NCBI GenBank assembly: GCA_033809415.1
Contig: JAPXLT010000003.1
Span: 1 to 41,152 of the forward strand
Reading direction: 5' to 3'
DNA from: JAQVUB01 sp033809415
GTDB taxonomy: Bacteria; Verrucomicrobiota; Lentisphaeria; Oligosphaerales; Oligosphaeraceae
DNA length: 41,152 nucleotides
A model generated the notes under the pieces. The model searched no databases. It was not told the DNA's origin and was given only the letters and a program-made list of their open reading frames with translations. A program made the position numbers and the translations under genes. Each line of letters starts with the position of its first letter. Positions within the stretch are counted from its first letter, which is position 1. Shown piece by piece: positions 1 to 6,783 of the stretch.

Positions 1-165
1 GCATGATTTTTCTTGAAATTCCGTTTTTCCGGCACTATGTTTTCTGCGTGGTTCAGACATCATCTAGCCCCACCCACCCAGGGGGCAACCCACCCCTTAT
101 TAAGGTACGCACGCGCGCGAAGCAGCCGTCGGGCAGGGCAGGCGGGACGCACGGAGTGGACTTTG
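1..165. repeat. Long dispersed repeat, copy A (5' part cut by window edge)
   Basis: This stretch matches 35190-35378 (copy B) and 41060-41152 (copy C) almost base for base, including the run GCCCCACCCACCCAGGGGG. Copies B and C show that the repeat also extends about 135 bp further upstream than copy A can show. Short reading frames cross it, but nothing resembles a protein family, and the copies differ by small substitutions and indels, as expected of non-coding repeat DNA. Confidence 0.85.
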
Positions 166-180
166 TGGACAGAACACAGA

Positions 181-217
181 CGCCACGCACCACGCACCAC
201 GCACCACGCACCACGCC
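181..217. repeat. 7-bp tandem array (CCACGCA unit)
   Basis: About five head-to-tail copies of CCACGCA. It occupies the position that in copy B (35383-35519) is taken by a different heptamer, CACCCTG, directly after the shared flank AGAACACAGAC. This looks like an exchanged or diverged array within an otherwise conserved repeat. Confidence 0.8.
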
Positions 218-288
218 TCTGTTATTCAACAGGAAAAGACGAAAGGCACCTTCACAACCGGGACGGTTGCGCTACTTTTTAAACCTGC
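217..288. repeat. Palindrome module (CAACCG-GGA-CGGTTG)
   Basis: The module runs from CTGTTATTCAACAGGAAAAG to TTAAACCTGC and contains a perfect 6-bp inverted repeat with a 3-nt loop at 255-269, followed by CGCTACTTTTT. Other copies are at 6171-6209 (minus), 10759-10792, 12716-12785, 23327-23392 and 40702-40737 (minus). The hairpin plus T-run resembles a weak intrinsic terminator, but its repetition points to a dispersed element. Confidence 0.8.
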
Positions 289-384
289 CTCCTTCCGCCC
301 CTCACCCCTTTTTGGATGCGGTCTAACTCTGAATCCATGCGAAAAGATTAATCGCCCTTTTGCGAGAGGGAAACTGCAACTTTA

Positions 385-417
385 GAAAGCGGGAGTTTTT
401 TCCCGCTTTCTTATTTT
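385..417 (+). terminator. Rho-independent terminator with no visible gene upstream
   Basis: A perfect 10-bp stem, GAAAGCGGGA (385-394) and TCCCGCTTTC (401-410), with a 6-nt loop is followed by TTATTTT. Only the plus strand has the T-rich tail. The 300 bases before it are repeat DNA without a coding region, so the hairpin either ends an unrecognised small RNA or a gene beyond the window, or is a relic. Confidence 0.75.
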
Positions 418-507
418 AAACCTAAAAAAAGCAGCCAAAACTGATTTTTTGTCATAATTCCTTTGCTTTCAAAGCTTTGTGAAGCTCATACCGTTCACCA
501 TGTTGGC

Positions 508-690
508 GCAGGGCGTTTTCATTCTTTCACCTAACTTCTTGTTGTGTAAAGATTTTGGATAGAAATTACGCTGTGGATAGTTCCTATGTCTCGCCCTTTC
601 AGGGCTTTGCGGATGGGTGGGTATCCGAACCCAGGGCGTTGCCCTGGGCTGGTATGTCACGCCCTTTCAGGGCTAATTCCAACATCGCCG
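508..690. repeat. Palindromic dispersed repeat (CCCTTTCAGGGC / CCCAGGGCGTTGCCCTGGG)
   Basis: It contains the palindromes CCCTTTCAGGGC (twice) and CCCAGGGCGTTGCCCTGGG, joined by conserved linkers and ending in CCAACATCGCCGATC. Related copies are at 8243-8456, at 23484-23549 plus 24964-25024 (split by an insertion sequence), and a reverse fragment at 9693-9730. The apparent ORFs in it are not real genes. Confidence 0.85.
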
Positions 691-998
691 ATCAGCCGTT
701 CGTTTCCCGTTTTTGCCACTGTCCATGAAAATGAATGAAAACGCCCTGCATGTTGGCGAACAAAGCGTCTTCAATACTGCTGTGGAAGAGTTTTTTAGTT
801 TTTCGGTGGTGGGAGAGGGAAGCCGGCATCATGCCGGCGAGCCGCCGGCGCTCCATATCGCCTCCGACGCAATTGCGTAAAGCCGACCTTGGCACACAAG
901 AATTTCGCCGAGCAGGCTCATCCGTCAAAGCAGCAACCCTACAAATTTCCCGAGTTTTCCGTGCTTTCCGTGGACAAAAATAAAATTCCTGAAATGAT
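691..998. other. Intergenic repeat mosaic upstream of iclR-like gene
   Basis: No gene is visible. There is a perfect palindrome GCCGGCATCATGCCGGC at 822-838. From about 925 to 983 there is a variant of the CACGAA/TTCGTG module (CCGTGCTTTCCGTGGACAAA), preceded by the CTCATCCGTCAAAGCAGCAACCCTA segment also seen near 8487, 10798, 33735 and, reversed, 40665. Confidence 0.6.
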
Positions 999-1026
999 TT
1001 GACAACAAGAATTTTAACAATATAGT
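999..1026 (+). promoter_or_regulatory. Putative sigma-70 promoter of the iclR-like gene
   Basis: TTGACA (999-1004) and TATAGT (1021-1026) are separated by 16 bases, in an AT-rich stretch 45-70 bases before the iclR start. This is the best consensus match I found in the window. Whether the host sigma factor follows the E. coli consensus is assumed. Confidence 0.55.
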
Positions 1027-1028
1027 AA

Positions 1029-1038
1029 TCATTAATGA
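1029..1038. promoter_or_regulatory. Perfect 10-bp palindrome, possible operator
   Basis: TCATTAATGA lies just downstream of the putative -10 box. IclR-family repressors commonly bind palindromes overlapping their own promoter, so autoregulation is a reasonable inference. A 10-bp AT-rich palindrome can also occur by chance. Confidence 0.3.
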
Positions 1039-1069
1039 AATAAATATTCAACAATGCTGAAGCGGAGCC

Positions 1070-1810
1070 ATGGCGATCATTCAATCCATCGAGCGTGCGA
1101 TGTTTCTTCTCGAGCTTCTGGGCGAGGGTGGTGGTTTCAGCCTGACCGATTTGTCCCACCGTTCGGGTCTGAAGGCACCGACCTGCCGGAATATATTGAA
1201 TACGCTGATCACTCTGGGTTATGCTTCTCAGGATCTTTCGAGCAGGCGCTATTTCATCACTTCGAAAGCGATTTTCGGTCGCGAACAGAGCATCGAGAAC
1301 AATCTGATTCAGCAATCTCTGCCGGTATTGCAGGACTTGGTGCTGCGTTGTTCAGAAACGATCATTCTTTGCCGCTATCGTGCTGGGCGCCGCAAGACGC
1401 TTCTGGCGTTGGAATCCCAGCAGGCCTTGCGGGTCAGTGCGCAGGAAGGTGAGGATGATCGATTTTTTTCAACGGCGACCGGACGCATATTTCTCAGTCA
1501 TTTACCGGGTGGCGAAGTCCGCCGTTTAATGAAAAGTCAGTCGGACTGGGCAAGACAATGGCCCGAACTGGCTCGAAGCAACTCGCCATCGGAATTTTTC
1601 CAGCAGATTCGTCAGGCGGGGCATCTGGTCTTCAACCGCGACCTGACGATCCAGGCGATCTCGGTACCCGTTCATTTTCCCAGAGAATCCCTTTTGGCTG
1701 CCATCGGCATGTATTATCCCACTGTCCGACACACCCCGGCAGAAATCCCGCAACTGATTGCAGAACTGAAAAAAGCCGCCGAAAAAATCTCCGAAAAAAA
1801 CGTCTCTTGA
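1070..1810 (+). CDS. IclR family transcriptional regulator
   Basis: The 246-residue protein has the IclR layout: an N-terminal winged helix (about residues 5-65, starting IQSIERAMFLLELL and with the recognition region GLKAPTCRNILNTLITLGY) and a C-terminal effector domain (about 80-240). IclR proteins are dimeric DNA-binding repressors or activators, usually of neighbouring catabolic genes. The first ATG matches the usual N-terminus, although GGAG sits only 2 nt before it. The TGA stop runs straight into an ATGGACA-type repeat array. The nearest downstream genes are three iron-sulfur proteins in the same direction, about 400 bp of repeats away, which makes them candidate targets (inference). 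The effector cannot be read from the sequence. Confidence 0.9.
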   Translation: MAIIQSIERAMFLLELLGEGGGFSLTDLSHRSGLKAPTCRNILNTLITLGYASQDLSSRRYFITSKAIFGREQSIENNLIQQSLPVLQDLVLRCSETIILCRYRAGRRKTLLALESQQALRVSAQEGEDDRFFSTATGRIFLSHLPGGEVRRLMKSQSDWARQWPELARSNSPSEFFQQIRQAGHLVFNRDLTIQAISVPVHFPRESLLAAIGMYYPTVRHTPAEIPQLIAELKKAAEKISEKNVS

Positions 1811-1963
1811 ATGGACAAGGGACAGGGACAAGAATGGACAAAATGGACGGAATGGACATGAATGGAATGCTGAATGGACAAGGGACAGGGACAAGAATGG
1901 ACAAAATGGACAAAATGGACATGAATGGAATGTAATGGACAAGGGACAAGGGACAAGGGACAC
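1811..1963. repeat. ATGGACA/GGGACA tandem array
   Basis: Imperfect short units (ATGGACAA, GGGACA, GAATGGAC) begin at the base after the iclR stop codon. The same kind of array begins at the stop of the isomerase-like gene (10600) and near the cysS start (28036), each time after CTGA or CTTGA. Confidence 0.85.
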
Positions 1964-2155
1964 CTGCCCCCTGCACCCTGCACCCTGCACCCTGCACCCT
2001 GCACCCCGCACCCTTGCACCCTGCCCCCTGCACCCTGCACCCTGCACCCTGCACCCCGCACCCTGCACCCCGCACCCCGCACCCTGCACCCCGCACCCCG
2101 CACCCTGCACCCTGCACCCTGCACCCTGCACCCTGCACCCTGCACCCTGCACCCT
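1961..2155. repeat. 7-bp tandem array (CACCCTG unit), 5' of the first QueG-like gene
   Basis: About 27 heptamers, mostly CACCCTG with CACCCCG and CCCCCTG variants, end about 65 bp before the start of the next gene. Because 7 is not a multiple of 3, every frame stays open, which creates spurious long ORFs on both strands. Copy number at such arrays commonly changes by replication slippage. Confidence 0.92.
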
Positions 2156-2201
2156 ATAAAAAATTTTCGTGCCTTTTCGTGTGGTTCGTGGTAAAAAAAT
2201 T
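2150..2201. repeat. CACGAA/TTCGTG module (reverse orientation)
   Basis: It reads CTATAAAAAATTTTCGTGCC...GTGGTTCGTGGTAAAAAA, the reverse of the module found after the ABC-F gene (15045-15118). Here it lies between the heptamer array and the ribosome-binding site of the following gene. Confidence 0.8.
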
Positions 2202-2219
2202 GAAAGGATTTCAGCAAGA

Positions 2220-3053
2220 ATGAACACGAGTGAACTCAAAAGCAAAGCCCGGGAGCTGGGTGCCGATCTGATCGGCGTCGCTCCCAAAAGCCGTTGGGCG
2301 GACTGGCCGGCGCAAAGCAATCCGCTCTCGATCATGCCGGCCTGCCAGTCGGTCATCGTTGTCGGGCGCAAAATTCTGCGTGGTGCCTTTCGCGGAATTG
2401 AAGAAGGCACCAACTTCGGCAGCACGTATGGCCATTACGGACACGCCTGGAATGAATTCACCTTCCTAAGCCGCCTGATCTATAATCTGGCTGCGGCGAT
2501 TGAAACACATGGAGCGGAGGCGGTTCCGATGAGCGGCGGAACTCCAAAAGGGGAAAACACCGTCGTCGGCAATGCCGGGATTGCATCGAACGTCCGCCTG
2601 GACAGCAAGGCTCTTGCACACGCGGCAGGACTGGGTTCCATCGGCAAAGGCGGCTTCTTCCTGACCAAGCAATACGGACACCGGCAACGCTTCGGCCTGA
2701 TCCTGACCGATCTCGAACTCGAAGGCGACCCCATCCTCGATCTGGATTTCTGCAAAGATTGCGATGCCTGCATCAAAGCCTGCCCCCTGCAAGCATATTC
2801 CCTGAATCAGGATCAGACCTGGCGCCTGAACAGCAATGTATGCAATTCCTGCACCAACGGGAAAATTTTAGGAAGTGACCTCAGCGGCGAACCCTTGGAC
2901 CGCCTGGCCTCCGCCTGCGGACGCGCCTGCCTGGTCGCCCTCGAGGATAAAATCGGTGAGAAGTTCCACCACAAATTCCGCAAGCGCGCCGCCTGGCAGC
3001 GCGATATCATGGGCAAAGCAACCTTGATCCCCATGACAGAGGAGGGAAAATAA
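2220..3053 (+). CDS. QueG/COG1600-like 4Fe-4S protein, paralogue 1
   Basis: The 277-residue protein resembles epoxyqueuosine reductase QueG and related corrinoid/Fe-S proteins. It has a N-terminal ADLIGVAP stretch, a GLGSIGKGGFFL stretch matching the QueG GLGWIGKNT region, and a ferredoxin motif C178-x2-C181-x2-C184-x3-C188-P. Further cysteines at 208/211 and 233/237 could complete a second cluster. QueG reduces epoxyqueuosine in tRNA with cobalamin and two 4Fe-4S clusters; this protein is shorter and divergent, so only a redox role is supported. The start at 2220 is preceded by GAAAGGA; longer upstream reading is repeat DNA. It is 2 bp from paralogue 2 and probably heads a three-gene operon under the upstream IclR protein. 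Confidence 0.8.
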   Translation: MNTSELKSKARELGADLIGVAPKSRWADWPAQSNPLSIMPACQSVIVVGRKILRGAFRGIEEGTNFGSTYGHYGHAWNEFTFLSRLIYNLAAAIETHGAEAVPMSGGTPKGENTVVGNAGIASNVRLDSKALAHAAGLGSIGKGGFFLTKQYGHRQRFGLILTDLELEGDPILDLDFCKDCDACIKACPLQAYSLNQDQTWRLNSNVCNSCTNGKILGSDLSGEPLDRLASACGRACLVALEDKIGEKFHHKFRKRAAWQRDIMGKATLIPMTEEGK

Positions 3054-3055
3054 TC

Positions 3056-3907
3056 ATGAATGCTCAAGAATTAAAAACTGCGGCAAAACAATTCGGCGCG
3101 GACCTGATCGGCATCGCGGACATCCAGAACCTCAAACACCTTCCGCCCAAGGACAATCCGCTGTCCATCTTCCCCCAGGCAACCAATGTCATTGTCATTG
3201 GACGTAAAATCCCGCGAGGCACATTGCGCGGCATCGAACAAGGCACTGAATTCGACAACTCCTTCTCCCAATTCGGATTTATGACACTGGAAGACAACCT
3301 GCTGGCAAAAACCACCTATGATGTAACGATCTGGATGGAAGCCCGCGGCTTTGAAGCCGTCCCGCTGTTCGCCTATGACTGCGATGGGCAACCAGTCGGC
3401 GTACCTGTCGCACCCGGCAAACCGGAACCCAACGTCATCCTCAAATATCGCATCATGGCGCAAGCGGCAGGACTTGGCGAAACAGGCCTGAACGGCCTCT
3501 TCCTGACTCCGGAGTTCGGTCCCCGCCAGCGTTTTGCCATGCTGCTGACCGATGCCGCCCTGGAGTCCGACCAGCCCTTCAAGCAGCACTTGTGCAATGA
3601 CTGCGGCAAATGCATCGCCGCCTGCCCCTTGCAGGCACTCTCCGCTGAAAAAGCCAAGCCCTTCGGACTGGAAGGCTGCCAGCGCCCTGTGGCCGAGCGT
3701 GACAACGCCCGCTGCCTGCGCTGCAAAAACGGCGCCATTGCCACCAATTACGGACGTTTTGAAACCGTCGAGCGGGTTGCAGCCGCCTGCGGTCGGGCCT
3801 GCATCGCAGCCCTCGATGAACGCAATGCCTGCGGTGAAAAGTTCAAGCAGCCTTTCCGCCAGACGCAGCCTTGGGCGCGTGATATTACTGGGGAAAAGGT
3901 GTACTGA
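3056..3907 (+). CDS. QueG/COG1600-like 4Fe-4S protein, paralogue 2
   Basis: The 283-residue protein is a clear paralogue of the preceding one: shared GADLIGIADI start, DNPLSIFPQATNVIVIGRKI, RGIEQGT, AGLGETGLNGLFLTPEFGPRQRF and a ferredoxin motif C180-x2-C183-x2-C186-x3-C190-P. A later CLRC pair and ACGRACIAAL match cysteines of paralogue 1, so both may hold two clusters. GGAGG lies 10 nt before the ATG, inside the end of the preceding gene, which supports translational coupling. Function is not known; cobalamin binding, as in QueG and reductive dehalogenases, is possible but no diagnostic residue can be seen. Confidence 0.8.
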   Translation: MNAQELKTAAKQFGADLIGIADIQNLKHLPPKDNPLSIFPQATNVIVIGRKIPRGTLRGIEQGTEFDNSFSQFGFMTLEDNLLAKTTYDVTIWMEARGFEAVPLFAYDCDGQPVGVPVAPGKPEPNVILKYRIMAQAAGLGETGLNGLFLTPEFGPRQRFAMLLTDAALESDQPFKQHLCNDCGKCIAACPLQALSAEKAKPFGLEGCQRPVAERDNARCLRCKNGAIATNYGRFETVERVAAACGRACIAALDERNACGEKFKQPFRQTQPWARDITGEKVY

Positions 3908-3953
3908 CAGCCAACGGATTTGAATTGACCATTTTAATGCAAGGAGCATAATC

Positions 3954-5081
3954 ATGTCTGATAAAGTTTTAACTTCCCGCATGATCAAGGATCTGGCGAA
4001 GAAGATCGGCGGCGGTGGCGGCGGCGTCGAAATCGTGGGGATTGCCAATATCGAACGTTTTTCCGAAGCGCCCGAGCGCATGCATCCGGCCAACATCTTT
4101 CCGGATTGCCGCTCGGTCATCTCGATTGTGCAGCCGATTCCGAGAAGCACATACCGCGGAATCACTGAAGGCACGCACTGGAACAACTACACCTTTTATT
4201 CCTACAACCGGCTGAATACGGTCTTCCGCCCGATCGTCACCGATGAAATCAGCCGTTTCATCGAGGAGCATGGCTACGAGGCCGTGCCGATCTATCCCGG
4301 CGTTCCGGAAATGTATCCGAAAGACCCCAATCCGGTGCCGGGGCGTCCGGTGCCAGACATCAATCTGAATATCCGCATTGCGGCGATGGCCTGCGGGCTT
4401 GGTGAAATCGGCTGGTCGAAGGTGTTTCTCCATCCAGTCTTTGGTCCGCGTGTCCGCATTGGCAATATTCTGACCGATGCCGTCCTCGAACCCGACCCCC
4501 TGATCAAGCCCGGAACCATTTGCAAGCGCTGCATGAAATGCGTCAAAGACTGTCCGGGCAATGCGATCCCCGGCAAAGACGGCCCGCGCATCACCATTCA
4601 CATTGACGGGCAGGAGTACCAGTGGGGCGATGTCCACATGGGGCGCTGCACGGCAACTCACCATGGCATCAATTACAAGACGTCCCCTTTCCTGAAGCGC
4701 TCCTTCCCCGGCTTCAACCTCGATATCACAGAAACAACCATGTCCGAGGAACTCGCCTACAAGATCACCCACTCCCTGGGGCTGAACCAATGGCGGCATA
4801 CGCCGGAATTCCCGGGATATGTAGGATATCCCTACATCAAACAGATCGCCTCGCACTGCGGATATCTGGCCCTCTGCGGCGCCAAAGGCTGCATCCGGGC
4901 TTGCGCGGAATTCCAGGAGAAAACCAAGAATATCAGCCAAAACAAATTCAAAACCCCGATCTTCCCCGGACCGAAATGGGAATTGCCCCCGCCATCCGAA
5001 GACCCAACCGGAGGAATCGTCGAAAAGAAACTGCTGACGGAACTCTACCAGGAACCCGACCTCGACGCCGGCAAATGGTAA
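3954..5081 (+). CDS. QueG/COG1600-like 4Fe-4S protein, paralogue 3 (longer)
   Basis: The third paralogue has 375 residues. It keeps VEIVGIANI, NIFPDCRSVISIVQPI, RGITEGT, ACGLGEIGWSKVFL, GPRVRIGNILTDA and the ferredoxin motif C190-x2-C193-x2-C196-x3-C200-P. It then carries about 90 extra residues and a cysteine-rich HCGYLALCGAKGCIRAC segment near residue 302. A run of six glycines near residues 18-23 is unusual and is encoded by GGC/GGT repeats. AAGGAGC precedes the ATG with normal spacing, and the gene is 46 bp from paralogue 2 with a terminator 25 bp after the stop. It is probably the last gene of the operon and, from its different length, perhaps a different subunit of a complex (inference). 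Confidence 0.8.
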   Translation: MSDKVLTSRMIKDLAKKIGGGGGGVEIVGIANIERFSEAPERMHPANIFPDCRSVISIVQPIPRSTYRGITEGTHWNNYTFYSYNRLNTVFRPIVTDEISRFIEEHGYEAVPIYPGVPEMYPKDPNPVPGRPVPDINLNIRIAAMACGLGEIGWSKVFLHPVFGPRVRIGNILTDAVLEPDPLIKPGTICKRCMKCVKDCPGNAIPGKDGPRITIHIDGQEYQWGDVHMGRCTATHHGINYKTSPFLKRSFPGFNLDITETTMSEELAYKITHSLGLNQWRHTPEFPGYVGYPYIKQIASHCGYLALCGAKGCIRACAEFQEKTKNISQNKFKTPIFPGPKWELPPPSEDPTGGIVEKKLLTELYQEPDLDAGKW

Positions 5082-5105
5082 TCCAACAGAAAACATGAAA
5101 CATCA

Positions 5106-5141
5106 AAAAAGGCTCCGACAAATACTGCCGGAGCCTTTTTT
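5106..5141 (+). terminator. Rho-independent terminator of the QueG-like operon
   Basis: GGCTCCG (5111-5117) and CGGAGCC (5129-5135) form a 7-bp GC-rich stem followed by six T. It sits 30 bp after the stop of the third paralogue. Confidence 0.9.
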
Positions 5142-5328
5142 GTTGCAGCCAGAGTGGCGCAAGCGTCCGTTCAACCCACATTGTGCGGAGGCGATCTGAT
5201 ATTATAGTAAAAAATGGGGAGCGGTAGTAAAGTAACAAATGATGTAAACAATACCCAAGTTCCCAATTTTAAGAAAGATGGCAACGATATGGGATGCATG
5301 CCCGAGGATAAAAAGGAGTGATTTTGTT

Positions 5329-5958
5329 ATGAGTGCAGCCCAAGACTGGCTAACGATATCAATGCCTGATGAAAAACTTGTATGCATACGTGAAGGGAAA
5401 AACAGTTTTTTTGCATATGTTGGACTCTTTGTAATTTTAAGCATAATATTATTAATGATACTTGCATTCAGCGGACCGCTTATTTATTTTGTTGTTTCTC
5501 AATTTTTCATTCAGTCTATTAAGTATAGTTGCTTGGAATGGGCAATTGTCATCGCAATGTCGGCTGGGATGGCCGCCCTTGGAAGACTAGCGATACCGAT
5601 AATCGTTAGCAGCTCTACCAAGTGGATTATGGATATTAGGCAAATTGATGACTTTTTTCACATGGAACGCAGAGTGCTTGGCTTTAGAATTAAAAGCAAG
5701 ATGCCGGTTCAAACAGCATCTTTAGTCCTAAAGCCCACTTATATGCGCGGAGATTGGGGTTTTACAATATGGCTGCGGTCAGAAAAACAAAAACGGATGA
5801 TAACTCCCAGTATGGTGATATCTGAGAATATTGCCAAAGCAAAAAAAATCGGACTGAAAAAAATCCAGGTTCTATCTGAATATCTTAAAATAAACTATAT
5901 CGAAGAATCCTGGGAAAAATATGAACAGCTTCAGTCGAAAAAGCGTCGCCACACATAG
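5329..5958 (+). CDS. Hypothetical two-helix membrane protein
   Basis: I do not recognise this 209-residue protein. It has two strongly hydrophobic segments (about residues 25-55 and 67-90) followed by a soluble, basic C-terminal half with the charged end KKRRHT. The layout resembles small membrane proteins with a cytoplasmic PH-like or YcxB-like domain, but that is a guess. The ATG at 5329 has AGGAG 10 nt upstream; the upstream in-frame codons lack such a site. The gene is visibly more AT-rich than its neighbours, with many ATA and TTT codons, which suggests later acquisition. It stands alone between the upstream terminator and a repeat mosaic. Confidence 0.65.
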   Translation: MSAAQDWLTISMPDEKLVCIREGKNSFFAYVGLFVILSIILLMILAFSGPLIYFVVSQFFIQSIKYSCLEWAIVIAMSAGMAALGRLAIPIIVSSSTKWIMDIRQIDDFFHMERRVLGFRIKSKMPVQTASLVLKPTYMRGDWGFTIWLRSEKQKRMITPSMVISENIAKAKKIGLKKIQVLSEYLKINYIEESWEKYEQLQSKKRRHT

Positions 5959-6660
5959 GAAGATGATTCCCCGCTCCTGCATAGCAATCAGAAGCAACTA
6001 CGGTGCAAAGTCTTGCATCACACCTCCTGTTTCTCATACGGCAAAGCAAGCGATTAAACACAGACAATTGAAAGAAAATTGCAATGCCTCAGTTTTCTGT
6101 AGTACAGGGTTCAGGGGAATGGGGTGCGTAGTGCGTGGTGCGAATTGCGTTGGAAACGGATGCAGGGGGCGCAGGTTTAAAAAGTAGCGCGACCGTCCCG
6201 GTTGTGATTATTCTGACTGTCGTAGGGGAGGCGGGCTTGTCTTGTCCACACTGTCCACACTGTCCACCACGTCTGACCCGCACTACGCACTGCAGAAGAC
6301 CCAATACAATTAGTGGAACTAAGGGCTTATAACAAATTAACTTTTACAGATCCGATCTTCTGTCGCTCCTACAGAGCTTGAATTTTGGTAGAATGCCTAC
6401 CCGGGGCTGTGTTCTTTCGCGCCTTTGGCGCTTTTATGCCACACACCTTCGTTCCAGGCAAAAAAGAGCATTGGCAAAAGAGCCGCGAAGCGGTGGAAAG
6501 ACCATAGCCCAGGGCAAGCGCGGCCGCCGGGCCAAAGCGCAGCCCTGGGTAAAACATCCACCCAAACACGCAGCCCCAGCGGGGCGACAGAAAATGCCTT
6601 TTTCCATGAAGAGCACGGCATTGCAACAAAGTGTAAAAGTAATTTTGTTACAACTCCTAA
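5959..6660. other. Intergenic repeat mosaic
   Basis: No gene is seen. From 6119 to 6299 the modules run, in reverse order, GTGCGTA heptamers, palindrome module (6171-6209), TGTCCACAC 9-bp units and GTCTGACC; the same series in the opposite orientation is at 23219-23410. From about 6345 to 6610 there is another repeat type rich in short dyads (CGCCTTTGGCGC, GCCCAGGGC...GCCCTGGG, GCCCCAGCGGGGC). The overlapping ORFs on both strands have no family resemblance. Confidence 0.7.
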
Positions 6661-6669
6661 GTGGTAAAC

Positions 6670-6707
6670 TGTCTCCCTTGGTTTGGGTGCAAAACAAGGT
6701 GGAGACA
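6670..6707. promoter_or_regulatory. Inverted repeat upstream of oxidoreductase gene
   Basis: TGTCTCC (6670-6676) and GGAGACA (6701-6707) are perfect inverted arms, extended by CTTG/CAAG, about 75-110 bases before the oxidoreductase start. It may be an operator or an mRNA hairpin; no T-run follows that would make it a terminator. Confidence 0.35.
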
Positions 6708-6783
6708 ATATATTAAGTATTTTGCTTATGCTTTTTGATTCGATGTAGTTTTTTATAGGTTTGACCAAAATAAGGATAGGATG

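Noticed and set aside
469..1315. Small ORFs upstream of iclR on both strands
   Set aside because: They run through dispersed palindromic repeats and have no ribosome-binding site or family match.
1526..2425. Long minus-strand ORF with Gly/Ala/Cys/Arg/Val/Gln repeats
   Set aside because: It is the translation of a CACCCTG array, which stays open in every frame because the unit is not a multiple of 3. It also overlaps the iclR and QueG-like genes.
3071..4186. Long minus-strand ORF opposite the QueG-like genes (also 3969-5096)
   Set aside because: These are antisense shadows of GC-rich real genes with clear Fe-S motifs and ribosome-binding sites on the plus strand.
2220..5081. Canonical queuosine gene queG
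   Set aside because: Three divergent copies, shorter or longer than typical QueG, and no other queuosine gene nearby. Only the wider family is supported.
6345..6610. Protein-coding gene in overlapping ORFs (6369-7044 minus, 6378-6716 plus)
   Set aside because: The region is a dyad-rich repeat with open frames on both strands, no ribosome-binding site, and overlap with the oxidoreductase gene start.
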